Below are positions 30,568 to 40,947 of a stretch of 64,000 bases of DNA, in pieces. The notes under the pieces were generated by a model that was given only the letters and a program-made list of their open reading frames with translations, had not been told where the DNA came from and made no database searches. Positions within the stretch are counted from its first letter, which is position 1. The number at the start of each line of letters is the position of its first letter. This DNA is from Georgenia sp. SYP-B2076 (GTDB lineage: Bacteria > Actinomycetota > Actinomycetes > Actinomycetales > Actinomycetaceae): positions 1-64,000 of the forward strand of contig NZ_RXOZ01000008.1 in assembly GCF_003991205.1 (NCBI RefSeq), written 5' to 3'. The translations under genes and the position numbers were made by a program.

Positions 30568-31644
30568 ATGACAGCTCGACCACGACACCGCCGCATGGTC
30601 GGTGCGGTGGGCGCGACGGCCGCCTGCGCGCTGGTGCTGGCGGCCTCGGCCGCGGCTGCCACCGAGGAGCCCACCGCGGAGCTGGGGTCGGAGGAGCTCC
30701 CCGTCGAGGGGACCTTCCGGTACCCGGACTTCTGGCTCAGCTCAGGCACCGAGATCGTCGGTGCCGTGCACGCGGTACGCCGGGTCGAAGGGGGCACCGC
30801 CGTCTACTACTCGGTCGGCGTCGACGAGGGCGCGGCCGACGCCTTCAACGGCGGGATGGCGTTCGAGCCCGCGCCCAGTGACTACGAGCTGGTCGAGGCC
30901 GCGAACATCAGCCTGGTCGACACCGGCGAGCTCACCGCGTACCGCCCGCTCCACGGCGAGGTGGAGATGACCTCGAGCACCATCGGGATGGAAGCCCCCG
31001 CGGGCCAGCTCGTCACGGTCTTCGCGATGTTCCCCGAGCTGCCCGAGACCACGACCACCGTGGACCTACGCATGGAGTGGGGCGTCACCGTCGCCGATGT
31101 CCCGGTCGGCGAAGGGGCCCTGGAGCCCGCGGTGGACGAGCCGTTCACGGTGTTCGGCAAGGGGTGGCCGGAGCTCCCGACGGCGGATGAGCTGGCCACC
31201 GCCGACCCGGCGGCCGTCACGTTCGACCTGATCTCCCGCGCGGAGGACCTCAAGGGGACGGCGGCCGTGGCGGAGACCCCCGACCAGGTGGAGGTGACCT
31301 TCGACGCCAACGTGCTCTTCGCCGTCGAGTCGGCTGAGGTCTCGGGCGAGGCTCGCGGCCGCGTCCGGGAGATCGCGGAGGACATCGCCGCCCGCGGCGC
31401 CGGGGAGATCACGGTGACGGGGCACTCGGACTCCGTCAAGGGAACCGTCGACAACCAGACGTTGTCCACGCAGCGCGCCCAGGCGGTCGCCGACATGCTG
31501 TCGCCGGTCGTGGCGGGCAGCGACGTGACGCTCGTCGTGGCAGGCAAGGGCCCCGACGAGCCCGTCGCCGACAACGGCACCGAGGAGGGCCGCGCCAAGA
31601 ACCGGCGGGTCACGGTCGCCTATCGGGTGGAGGGGCAGAAATGA
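30568..31644 (+). CDS. Secreted OmpA-domain protein
   Basis: 358 residues. The N-terminus is a clear secretion signal (RPRHRRMVGAVGATAACAL, then an Ala-rich core and cleavage near ASAAAA). A 200-residue middle domain I do not recognise follows. An OmpA-type peptidoglycan-binding domain lies at about 250-355: NVLFAVESAEV, TVTGHSDSVKG, LSTQRAQAVADML and GRAKNRRVTV. OmpA domains grip diaminopimelate of the cell wall. A lone one in a Gram-positive suggests a wall-anchored protein. It leads a three-gene operon with two lipoproteins, the first overlapping its stop. Confidence 0.82.
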   Translation: MTARPRHRRMVGAVGATAACALVLAASAAAATEEPTAELGSEELPVEGTFRYPDFWLSSGTEIVGAVHAVRRVEGGTAVYYSVGVDEGAADAFNGGMAFEPAPSDYELVEAANISLVDTGELTAYRPLHGEVEMTSSTIGMEAPAGQLVTVFAMFPELPETTTTVDLRMEWGVTVADVPVGEGALEPAVDEPFTVFGKGWPELPTADELATADPAAVTFDLISRAEDLKGTAAVAETPDQVEVTFDANVLFAVESAEVSGEARGRVREIAEDIAARGAGEITVTGHSDSVKGTVDNQTLSTQRAQAVADMLSPVVAGSDVTLVVAGKGPDEPVADNGTEEGRAKNRRVTVAYRVEGQK

Positions 31645-32255
31645 CGACCGGGCGACGAGCGGCTTGCGTCGCGGCCGCGGTGCTGGTGCTGGCGGGGTGC
31701 ACGAACGCCGGCCGCGAGCCGACCGCCCCCGAACCGGGTGGCCCCTCCGGCGCGAGCGCCGAGCCGGGCAAGACCACCGAGGACGTCGCCGCGGCCGTCT
31801 TCGGCTCGGTGGCCGACGTGGAACCGCTCGCCGAGGCTGACGGTGTGGTCACGGACGGGCCGCGGCGGACGCCGGTGCGCGTCGCCGTCGAGACGGTCGA
31901 CGCCTCGCCCGAGAGCACCCTGGTCACCTTCACGCTCTACGGCACCCAGCAGGAGGAGGAGCCGCTCCCGCTCGACGCCTTCAACTCGACCCGCATGCTG
32001 ATGATGGACGTCCGGGACGTGTCCATCGTCGACCAGGACGCCCAGGTCCGGTACGCGCCCTATCTCGGCTACGAGGAGGGCGAGACCCTCGCCGACGCGG
32101 GCTTCTGCATGTGCTCGACGGCACCGAAGACGGTCAACCTGGACGGCATCACGCTCTACGCCACCTACCCGCCGCTCGCCGAGAGCTCGCGGTCCATCAC
32201 CCTGGACATCCCCGGCTTCGATCCCATCGAGGGGCTGCCGGTCAGCCGGTCTTGA
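31641..32255 (+). CDS. Lipoprotein of unknown function
   Basis: 204 residues. The signal peptide ends in the lipobox VLAGC, so the mature protein is tethered to the outer face of the membrane at Cys20. A Pro/Gly/Ser linker precedes a beta-rich domain from about residue 48, with VRVAVETVDASPESTLVTFTL and a CMC pair near 157-159. It overlaps the OmpA-like gene stop by 4 bases (ATGA). I do not recognise the fold. Context suggests it works with the OmpA-domain protein at the envelope. Confidence 0.75.
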   Translation: MTTGRRAACVAAAVLVLAGCTNAGREPTAPEPGGPSGASAEPGKTTEDVAAAVFGSVADVEPLAEADGVVTDGPRRTPVRVAVETVDASPESTLVTFTLYGTQQEEEPLPLDAFNSTRMLMMDVRDVSIVDQDAQVRYAPYLGYEEGETLADAGFCMCSTAPKTVNLDGITLYATYPPLAESSRSITLDIPGFDPIEGLPVSRS

Positions 32256-32314
32256 GCGACGCTCACCCGGGCGGGCGGCTCTTTCGCACGAAGGACGGTA
32301 GGCAGGAGATGCCG

Positions 32315-32839
32315 ATGAAGCTCCCGACCCGCAGAGGGGTACGGCGCGCTGCCGCGCTCGTCGCGGCCGGCGTGCTCCTGACCGCGTGCTCGGGCACGGG
32401 AACGCCCGAGGGATGGATGCGGCTGGAGCGGGGCTGGCTCGCGGTCGACGCCCCCGAGGAGCTGATCGAGGTTCCCGAGGAGCAGGCCGGCGCCTACGAC
32501 CTGGTGCTGCAGGACACCAGGGAGAGCCCCGACGTCCAGCTCGCCGCGGCGACCGAGTACGGGACGGCGTCGGCGCGCTCCACCCTGACCGTGGTGCGCC
32601 TCGAGTCGCCCTTCGGCCGGCTCGACGAGGGCGATGAGTTCTCCGAGGTCGAGACGGACGGCGACCGGGAGCTGTGGCGCTGGGACTTCACCTACGAGGA
32701 CGGCGCGTACCAGGGCGTGGGCTGGGCGGCGCACGACTCCGAGACGGAACGCACCGTCGTGGTGGCGCTGACGGGCAAGGACCTGGCGGACCAGACGGTC
32801 CAACAGGTCGAGCAGAGCATCGAGGTCCGGACCGGCTGA
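32315..32839 (+). CDS. Small lipoprotein of unknown function
   Basis: 174 residues with a twin-Arg-rich n-region and lipobox LLTAC, then a domain with WMRLERGWLAVDAPEEL and DRELWRWDFTYEDGAYQGVGW. The pattern resembles short membrane-tethered domains of the PsbP/LpqN type, but I cannot assign it. Two ATGs lie close (32309 and 32315); the second is 6 bases after AGGAG and is preferred. It ends the OmpA-like operon; guaA has its own promoter. Confidence 0.7.
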   Translation: MKLPTRRGVRRAAALVAAGVLLTACSGTGTPEGWMRLERGWLAVDAPEELIEVPEEQAGAYDLVLQDTRESPDVQLAAATEYGTASARSTLTVVRLESPFGRLDEGDEFSEVETDGDRELWRWDFTYEDGAYQGVGWAAHDSETERTVVVALTGKDLADQTVQQVEQSIEVRTG

Positions 32840-32893
32840 GCGCGCGTGGCGCACGGCACGCGGACCCCGCGGCGGCGGCGCGCACCGGCGCAC

Positions 32894-32899
32894 TATCCT
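32894..32899 (+). promoter_or_regulatory. -10 hexamer TATCCT of leaderless guaA
   Basis: TATCCT, 6 bases, then GTG at 32906; the frame is open upstream, so the hexamer decides the start. Confidence 0.6.
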
Positions 32900-32905
32900 G
32901 GCCCG

Positions 32906-34523
<1,618 letters not shown>

Positions 34524-34525
34524 AC

Positions 34526-35794
34526 GTGCGCGTCGCGCACGTCTCTGACTGCTACCCGCCACGCGTCGGCGGGATCGAGACCCAGGTCCACGATCTCGCC
34601 GTCGAACAGGTCAGGGCGGGGCTGGACGTGCACGTTCTCACGGCCACGGCCGCCTCGGCGGTCGCGGTGGGCCGCCGGAGCAGGTCGCCCGCCCCGCTGG
34701 AGCCGGGCGGCCCCACGGTGCACCGCCTCGCCACGGCGCTCACCCTGGGCGTGCCCGTCCATCCCCTCGAGGACGTCCTGCTGCGCCGGGCGCTGCGCGA
34801 GCTGCGCCCCGACGTCGTCCACGTCCACGCGGGGGTGCTGTCGCCGTTCGCGTACGCCGGTGCCCGCGCCGCCCGGCGCCTGGGCCTGCCCCTGGCGATC
34901 ACGTGGCACTGCATGCTCGACGGCGTGGTGCCGCTCTACCGCGTCGGCGCCCGGCTGACCGGCTGGGACCGGGCGCCGATGGCCGTCTCGGCGGTCTCCA
35001 CGGTCGCCGGCCGCCGCGTGGCGGAGGTCCTAGGGCGCCCGCCGGGCGACGTCCTCGTGCTGACCAACGGCCTGGACGTCGCCGCGTGGGCGCCCCCGCG
35101 CACGTCCGGTGCGCCGGCACCGGGCACCCCCGACCCGCGGACCCCGCCGCTTCCGCCGTCGGGCGCGCTGCGGGTGGTCGCGACCCAGCGCCTGGCTCCG
35201 CGCAAGCGGGCGGTGCCGCTCGTCCGCGTGGTCGCGGCGGTGCACGAACGGCTGGGGCACGACGGCGCCGGCCGGCCCCGCGTGCACCTGAGCCTCGTCG
35301 GCTCGGGCCCCGCGGAGGCCTCGGTGCGCGCCGAGGTGGACAGGCTCCGCCTGACCGACGTCGTCGAGGTCGTGGGCCGAGTCCCTCGCGAGCAGCTCGC
35401 CGCGCGGTACGCGGGGGAGCACGTCTTCGTGGCCCCGGCGCGGCTGGAGGCGTTCGGGATCGCCGCGCTGGAGGCGCGCGCGGCGGGGCTGGCGGTGGTG
35501 GCCGGGCGCGGGACCGGCGTGAGCGAGTTCGTCACCGACGAGGTCGACGGACTCCTCGCCCGGGACCGCCCCGACGGGCTGGACGATGCCGCCTCCGACG
35601 CGGCCCTCGCAGACGCGCTCGTCCGGCTGGCGCAGGAGGACGGTCTCCTGGGCCGGATCCTGGCGCACAACCGCGCGACACCTCCCGCCGCCGACTGGGC
35701 CGACGTGCTCGCGGCGGCGCAGCGGCTGTACGTCCGCGCCGGCGATCGGTCCGCCGGGCCGTGGCCGCAGAGCGGGCCGTCAGACCTCGCCTAG
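34526..35794 (+). CDS. Glycosyltransferase family 4 protein
   Basis: 422 residues of the GT-B fold. The N-terminal domain starts VAHVSDCYPPRVGGIETQV, typical of GT4 enzymes with nucleotide-sugar donors. The C-terminal domain has VVATQRLAPRKRAVPLVRVV, LVGSGPAEASVRAEVDRL and the donor-binding EX7E-like region VAPARLEAFGIAALEARAAG. It retains the acceptor face but the sugar and acceptor cannot be read from sequence. It follows guaA by 3 bases with a GTG start, an unusual partner for a purine gene. Confidence 0.85.
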   Translation: MRVAHVSDCYPPRVGGIETQVHDLAVEQVRAGLDVHVLTATAASAVAVGRRSRSPAPLEPGGPTVHRLATALTLGVPVHPLEDVLLRRALRELRPDVVHVHAGVLSPFAYAGARAARRLGLPLAITWHCMLDGVVPLYRVGARLTGWDRAPMAVSAVSTVAGRRVAEVLGRPPGDVLVLTNGLDVAAWAPPRTSGAPAPGTPDPRTPPLPPSGALRVVATQRLAPRKRAVPLVRVVAAVHERLGHDGAGRPRVHLSLVGSGPAEASVRAEVDRLRLTDVVEVVGRVPREQLAARYAGEHVFVAPARLEAFGIAALEARAAGLAVVAGRGTGVSEFVTDEVDGLLARDRPDGLDDAASDAALADALVRLAQEDGLLGRILAHNRATPPAADWADVLAAAQRLYVRAGDRSAGPWPQSGPSDLA

Positions 35795-35949
35795 GACCTT
35801 TGTCGCGATGGGCCCGAAATGTCTGGCCTAGTTTTCTTGGTGTAGCACGACGGACGGCGGAAAAGCGCCGGACCAGAAGGCAGGAGGGGCCGGCTCGACG
35901 TGAGCCAGCGCCGCACCGAGACCGAGAGTCCTGGAAGGACACAATCATC

Positions 35950-36450
35950 ATGAAGAGCGCCCCCGCCAAGATCACGGGAATCATCGCCATCATTGCCGGC
36001 ATCGTTTTCATCGTCGCCGGTGGGGTCACCTGGGGCATGATCTCCAGCCAGCTCAGCGACCAGAAGATCACGGTCTCGGAGGACTCGCCGATGCTGCCCG
36101 GGGACACGGTCGACGGCCCGTTCTCGGCCTACGCCCAGGCGGGGATCATCAACACCCACGCGCTGAAGGCCACCGAGGGCAAGACCTACGCGGAGCTGGG
36201 GGCCGCCGTCAACGCGGCCAAGGAGTCCGGTGACACCGCCGCCGCCGAGGAGCTGCAGACCCAGCGCAACACGGTCATGAACGCCTCGTTCCTGCGGGCC
36301 TCGCTGTTCACCTCGGTCGTCGCCTACGGCGTCGCCGCCCTGGTCATGGGCCTGGGTGTCGTCCTCATCCTCGTCGGCTGGGCCTTCAACTCCCTGAGCG
36401 CTGCGGCCCCGATGGTCGTGGCCCCCACCCGCGAGCGGGTCAACGCCTGA
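35950..36450 (+). CDS. Two-helix membrane protein, copy 1 of a tandem pair
   Basis: 166 residues: an N-terminal helix (about 8-32, ITGIIAIIAGIVFIVAGGVTW), an external domain of about 80 residues, and a C-terminal helix (about 128-150, AYGVAALVMGLGVVLILVGWAF). The outer domain contains SSQLSDQKITVSEDSPMLPG and an EELQTQRNTVMNA helix. Such aromatic-acid-exporter-like small proteins are common in Actinomycetes, without known function. The next gene is a near-identical copy 765 bp downstream; only a few residues at the N-terminus, residue 36 and the C-terminal 15 differ. A perfect 40-bp palindrome follows the stop. Confidence 0.85.
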   Translation: MKSAPAKITGIIAIIAGIVFIVAGGVTWGMISSQLSDQKITVSEDSPMLPGDTVDGPFSAYAQAGIINTHALKATEGKTYAELGAAVNAAKESGDTAAAEELQTQRNTVMNASFLRASLFTSVVAYGVAALVMGLGVVLILVGWAFNSLSAAAPMVVAPTRERVNA

Positions 36451-36485
36451 GGGCACCACGTCCGCCCAGGGGCGGACCCTGACAC

Positions 36486-36525
36486 CACGGACGCCGTGGG
36501 CGAGCGCTCGCCCACGGCGTCCGTG
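36486..36525 (+). terminator. 40-bp palindromic terminator after copy 1
   Basis: Bases 36486-36505 are the exact reverse complement of 36506-36525. The core GCCGTGGGCGAG recurs in the terminator of copy 2, so the duplicated unit included its terminator. Confidence 0.75.
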
Positions 36526-36714
36526 ACGCGCGGGGCAGGAATATGAGCGAGTTGCCCGCATCACTTCCGACATGGGACCTTCGTCGCGTTGACGCAGAAT
36601 TGTCCGTTATAGGTTGTTCTCGTTGACACGCGATCCGGGCAGGCCGCCCGGGACGCAGGAGAGCCGGCTCGACGTGAGCCAGCGCCGCACCGAGACCGAC
36701 AGAAGGACGAAACC

Positions 36715-37215
36715 ATGAGAAGCGCCCCCGCCAAGATCACGGGAGTCATCGCCATCATCGCCGGAATCATTTTCATCGTCGCCGGTGGCGTCACCTGGGG
36801 CATGATCTCCAGCCAGCTCGCCGACCAGAAGATCACGGTCTCGGAGGACTCGCCGATGCTGCCCGGGGACACGGTCGACGGCCCGTTCTCGGCCTACGCC
36901 CAGGCGGGGATCATCAACACCCACGCGCTGAAGGCCACCGAGGGCAAGACCTACGCGGAGCTGGGGGCCGCCGTCAACGCGGCCAAGGAGTCCGGTGACA
37001 CCGCCGCCGCCGAGGAGCTGCAGACCCAGCGCAACACGGTCATGAACGCCTCGTTCCTGCGGGCCTCGCTGTTCACCTCGGTCGTCGCCTACGGCGTCGC
37101 CGCCCTGGTCATGGGCCTGGGTGTCGTCCTCATCCTCGTCGGCTGGGCCTTCAGCTCCCTGAGCAAGGCGGCCCCCCAGGTCGCCGGTGAGGCACGCGAG
37201 CGCGTCCTGGCCTGA
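36715..37215 (+). CDS. Two-helix membrane protein, copy 2 of a tandem pair
   Basis: 166 residues, the same layout as copy 1. From about base 36823 to 37150 the DNA is identical to 36058-36385, including third codon positions. The leaders also match over a block containing GGCTCGACGTGAGCCAGCGC. Differences cluster at the N-terminus (RSAPAK, GVIAIIAGIIF), residue 36 and the last 15 residues. Silent sites that match so fully mean a recent duplication or gene conversion. Each copy has its own leader and terminator. Function unknown. Confidence 0.85.
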   Translation: MRSAPAKITGVIAIIAGIIFIVAGGVTWGMISSQLADQKITVSEDSPMLPGDTVDGPFSAYAQAGIINTHALKATEGKTYAELGAAVNAAKESGDTAAAEELQTQRNTVMNASFLRASLFTSVVAYGVAALVMGLGVVLILVGWAFSSLSKAAPQVAGEARERVLA

Positions 37216-37253
37216 CGGCCCCCGGGACCCGGTCCCCGAACGCACACATCACC

Positions 37254-37288
37254 CGGCGCCGTGGGCGAGGTTCTCGCCCACGGCGCCG
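37254..37288 (+). terminator. Terminator after copy 2
   Basis: A 16-bp stem (37254-37269 with 37273-37288), loop GTT. Its arms share GCCGTGGGCGAG with the palindrome at 36486-36525. Confidence 0.75.
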
Positions 37289-37311
37289 CGTGGTGTGTGG
37301 TGCCCGGGCGC

Positions 37312-37749
37312 CTACCCGCCGGTGCCCGCGCCGGGGCCTCGGTCCCGGCGCGATCGCTGCAGGAGCGGCACGAGCAGCAGGGTCACGGCGGCGAGGAGCA
37401 GCACGACGATCACCGCGAGCTGCAGGTCGAGGCGGAAACCCAGGGCCACGGCGACGGCGGCCGCCCCGCACAGCGCCAGAACCAGGCCCAGGACGAGGGT
37501 GCCCGACCGCGGGCCCCGTGAGGTGGTGGCGGGAGCCGGGGGCGCCCCGGTGGAGGCCGACCAGACCGTCGACCCGGCGGGGGAGCCGACGGAGCCGCGG
37601 CTCTCATCAGCCCCCGCGGTGGTCCTCGGGAGGGACGTCGTGTCCGGCTCCGGGCCCCGGGCGGGGAACGACTCGGTCTCCGCCTCGGTCCTCGCGGGCG
37701 TCGCCGGGGGGACGGGGCGTCCCAGGGGCTCGGTCTCGTGCTCGTTCAT
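37312..37749 (-). CDS. Small two-helix membrane protein in the PspC operon
   Basis: 145 residues. A disordered, acidic and Pro-rich N-terminal half is followed by two adjacent hydrophobic segments (about 83-103 and 107-127) and a basic tail LLQRSRRDRG. No family recognised. Its ATG overlaps the stop of the PspC-domain gene by 4 bases, so it is translated with it and probably serves the same envelope function. Confidence 0.65.
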   Translation of the reverse strand: MNEHETEPLGRPVPPATPARTEAETESFPARGPEPDTTSLPRTTAGADESRGSVGSPAGSTVWSASTGAPPAPATTSRGPRSGTLVLGLVLALCGAAAVAVALGFRLDLQLAVIVVLLLAAVTLLLVPLLQRSRRDRGPGAGTGG

Positions 37750-39584
37750 CGCTGCTCCTCGTTGCTCGTGCCCACGGTGACCTGGCCGGCCCCACCGACG
37801 TCGGCGGGAAGCGCCGCCCCGGTGGCCTGCTCGCCCGCGGTCACGGGGTCGTCCTCGACCACATAGATCCGGCCGGCACCGGAGTTCGCCACGACGACGA
37901 CGTCGGCGCCGTCGCGCTGGGCGGCGGGGGACTGCAGCGTCGTGTCGATGCCGAGCCCGTTGCCCCAGGTGGTGTGCACGCGGCTGCCCGTGTCCTCCGC
38001 CGTCGGGGTCCCGCCGTCGGAGAAGGCGCCGGACCAGCCGGGCTGGGTGCGGGACTCGACGATGCCCGCCCCCACGGAGGCCTCCACGCGGAGGGCCGTG
38101 TCGGCGGGGACCCTGATCGTGACGTCCCCGGCGCCGACGTCCACCGGGATGGTGACGGACCCGGTGCCGATCGGAAGGTCGGCGAGGTTGATCTCGAGGT
38201 TCCCCGCGGCCAGCTCGTAGCCGCGTGCGGCCGCCGCTGCGGTGCTGGGCGAGACGGAGAGGTCACCGACCCCCGCGCGGCGGGACAGGTCGATGCCGGC
38301 GGGGACCGCGGTGGCGGCCATCGTGCCGGGAACCACGACGAGCGCGAGGAGCACACCGAGGACGGCGAGGACGCCACCCCGGCGGCCGCGGGCTCCGGAG
38401 ATCAGCACGCCCAGACCCAGGAGCGCGAGGACCGCGCCGCCGATCATGAGCGGCAGCAGCCAGCCGACCGCGATGTTGCCCGTCCGGTCGAGGAGCAGCA
38501 GGGCGGCGACGGCGGCGAGGCACAGCGCCAGCACGACGGCTACCACGCTCTGGCCCGGTCCCGGCGTGACGGGGCGCGGGGGCACCGGCGGCGGGGTCGG
38601 TCGGGGGGCGACCGGCCCACCCGTGCCCGACCAGGGCGGCGCGGCCCCGGGAGCCGCGGGCGCGGACCATGCCGGCGCGGGGCCGGCGGAACCGTGCCAG
38701 GGTCCGGCGGTCGACGGGGCGGGGCCGGCGGTCGACGCGGCGGGGCCGCCAGCCGGAGTCACGGAGGGCGCCGCGGCGGACCATGTCGGCGTGCCGGAGG
38801 GCGCCGCGGCGGGCCACGTGGGGGAGCCGGACGGCGTCACCGGTTGGCGCGGGGGCCGGGGGCCACGGTTGCGGGCGAGGGCGTAGACGCCGACGACGAT
38901 CACGGCGATGCTCGCGAGACTGACGAGCGACCAGAAGTAGCCGTCGCTGCCTGACCAGGTGCCCCACCACGTGCCCGGCCGGGAGATCCCGATGACGACG
39001 AAGGCGAGGGCGCCGGCCAGCGCCGCGTCGACGTTCCCGCGCAGCGCCTCCTGAAGGTGGATGCGCCCGTCGGACTCCTCCGGCAGCAGGGCCCAGGCGA
39101 CGCCGTAGAGCAGCATGCCGAGACCGCCGAAGAGGGTCATCACGACGAGGATGCCACGCACGAGCAGGGGGTCGACGTCGAGCCGGCGTGCCACGCCCGC
39201 GGCGACGCCGCCGATCCACCGGTCCTCGCCCCGCCAGACGCCGGTGCGGCGAAGGGAGTCGAAGAACCCGCTGCTCGCGGGCGTCGCCTGCCAAGCGGGC
39301 GGGGGCCCCGGCGGTCCGTACTGTCCCGCCCCGTACGAGGTGGAACCGTACTGTCCCGGGCCGGACGGCGCGGGGCCGTACTGGCCGGGCCCGGGTGGGC
39401 CGTACCGGCCGGGACCGTACTGGCCGGAATGCTCGTAGGTGCTCTGACCGGCGCCGGGCTGCTGGCCCTGCGTCCCTGGAGCCTGCTGGCTCTGCGAACC
39501 GGCTGGGCCGGAGTCGTCCTGGCCGGTGCCCCGGGGGCCGGGGCCCGCCGGGTCGGCGCCCGAAGGCATGTCTGTCGTGTTCAT
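37746..39584 (-). CDS. PspC-domain membrane protein with C-terminal toastrack-like domain
   Basis: 612 residues. A Gly/Pro/Tyr/Gln-rich N-terminus (to about 95) precedes a PspC domain (about 112-160) with WIGGVAAGVARRLDVDPLLVRG and a membrane helix. More helices follow (about 180-230), then a second Pro/Ala-rich linker with repeated TPTWSAAAPS-like units. Three further helices come next (about 375-450). The C-terminal beta-rich domain, with GDVTIRVPADTALRVEASVGAGIVES, resembles the LiaF/LiaI toastrack fold. Such proteins restrain a partner histidine kinase. It is divergent from a kinase that itself has a PspC domain. Confidence 0.78.
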   Translation of the reverse strand: MNTTDMPSGADPAGPGPRGTGQDDSGPAGSQSQQAPGTQGQQPGAGQSTYEHSGQYGPGRYGPPGPGQYGPAPSGPGQYGSTSYGAGQYGPPGPPPAWQATPASSGFFDSLRRTGVWRGEDRWIGGVAAGVARRLDVDPLLVRGILVVMTLFGGLGMLLYGVAWALLPEESDGRIHLQEALRGNVDAALAGALAFVVIGISRPGTWWGTWSGSDGYFWSLVSLASIAVIVVGVYALARNRGPRPPRQPVTPSGSPTWPAAAPSGTPTWSAAAPSVTPAGGPAASTAGPAPSTAGPWHGSAGPAPAWSAPAAPGAAPPWSGTGGPVAPRPTPPPVPPRPVTPGPGQSVVAVVLALCLAAVAALLLLDRTGNIAVGWLLPLMIGGAVLALLGLGVLISGARGRRGGVLAVLGVLLALVVVPGTMAATAVPAGIDLSRRAGVGDLSVSPSTAAAAARGYELAAGNLEINLADLPIGTGSVTIPVDVGAGDVTIRVPADTALRVEASVGAGIVESRTQPGWSGAFSDGGTPTAEDTGSRVHTTWGNGLGIDTTLQSPAAQRDGADVVVVANSGAGRIYVVEDDPVTAGEQATGAALPADVGGAGQVTVGTSNEEQR

Positions 39585-39720
39585 GGCTCCAGCCAACCGC
39601 CCCGGGGGATCCGCCGACCATCGGGGACCACCCTGGTCCGACCCTGATCTTCGCCCCGCCCGACCCTGGATCACGGCGCGCGCCTGGGGTGGCGGCGCTC
39701 TGACGTGTGACGATGGGGCC

Positions 39721-40947
39721 GTGACCACGCCTGCCCCGACGAGCCGCCGGCTCCCGCTGCGCCGGCCCCGCCAGGGGCGGGTGCTCGGTGGCGTCTCCGC
39801 CGGGCTCGCGGCGCACCTGGGCTGGACCGTGGCCGCGGTGCGCTGGGCGTTCGTGCTCACCACCCTCGTCGCGGGCGCCGGCGCGGCGATGTACGTCTGG
39901 CTCTGGCTCCTGGTGCCGTCCGGTGACCCGCGCGACGCCGCACCGCCCGCGCGGGCCCGGCTGGCTCCGCGCCTGAAGGTGTGGCAGCTCTCGGCGACGG
40001 CGCGGGACCTGACCATCGCCGTCGTGCTGCTCGCCGTCGCGGGCCTGCTGCTGCTGGGGCGCACCCATACCGCGCAGCCCGCCACGTGGCTGGTTCCCGT
40101 CCTCATCGTCGCGGCCGGGGCGGCGCTGGCCTGGGGGCAGCTCGCCGAGGTCGCGCGCACCGGGGGTCCGGACGGGTCGCGCAGGCGCGGCGCGGTGGTG
40201 GTGCGCGTGGCGGCCGGGGTGGCGCTCGCCGTCCTCGGTTCGCTGCTCCTCGTCGGGCGCAGCGAGGGGCTCGGCGTCCTGCTGCGCGGCGCGGCCGCCG
40301 GGCTCGCCATCGTCGCGGGCATCGCCGTCGTGCTCGCCCCCCTGCTGCTGCGCCTGGTGCGCGAGCTCGGCGCGGAGCGGGAGGCCCGGGCCCGCGAGGC
40401 CGAGCGCGCCGACATCGCCGCCCACCTGCACGACTCCGTGCTGCAGACCCTGTCCATGATCCGTGCGCGCGCCGGGGGCAACGAGGACGTCGCCCGTCTC
40501 GCCCGCGCGCAGGAGCGCGAGCTGCGCGAGTGGCTCTACACCGACCGGCCCGCGCCGGGGACGTCCATCGCCGACGACGTGCGCCAGGCGGCCGCGGAGG
40601 TCGAGGACCGCCACGGGGTGGCGATCGAGGTGGTCACCGCCGGCGACGCCGTGCCCGACGACGCGACGCCCGCGCTCGTCGCCGCGACGCGCGAGGCGCT
40701 CGCCAACGCCGTCGTCCACGGCCGACCGCCGGTCAGCGTGTACGTCGAAGTGGGGCCCGAGCAGGTGGAGGTCTTCGTCCGCGACCGGGGTGACGGCTTC
40801 GACGTCGCCGCCATCCCCGAGGACCGCCACGGCGTGCGGGAGTCGATCATCGGGCGCATGAACCGCCACGGCGGGAGCGCGGACGTCCGCGCCCGGCCTG
40901 CCGGCACCGAGGTGCATCTGGCCATGCCACGGAAGGGGCAGCAGTGA
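39721..40947 (+). CDS. PspC-domain sensor histidine kinase
   Basis: 408 residues: an N-terminal PspC domain (about 15-68, GRVLGGVSAGLAAHLGWTVAAVRW), four or so membrane helices to about 215, and a short coiled region. The HisKA_3 phosphoacceptor follows in IAAHLHDSVLQTLSMIRARA. The ATPase domain has REALANAVVHG (N box) and VRDRGDGFD (G box). This is a NarL-type kinase, like LiaS, that senses cell-envelope damage. The GTG start has no ribosome-binding site; GACGAT lies 6 bases before it. It overlaps the response-regulator gene by 4 bases (GTGA). Confidence 0.88.
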   Translation: MTTPAPTSRRLPLRRPRQGRVLGGVSAGLAAHLGWTVAAVRWAFVLTTLVAGAGAAMYVWLWLLVPSGDPRDAAPPARARLAPRLKVWQLSATARDLTIAVVLLAVAGLLLLGRTHTAQPATWLVPVLIVAAGAALAWGQLAEVARTGGPDGSRRRGAVVVRVAAGVALAVLGSLLLVGRSEGLGVLLRGAAAGLAIVAGIAVVLAPLLLRLVRELGAEREARAREAERADIAAHLHDSVLQTLSMIRARAGGNEDVARLARAQERELREWLYTDRPAPGTSIADDVRQAAAEVEDRHGVAIEVVTAGDAVPDDATPALVAATREALANAVVHGRPPVSVYVEVGPEQVEVFVRDRGDGFDVAAIPEDRHGVRESIIGRMNRHGGSADVRARPAGTEVHLAMPRKGQQ

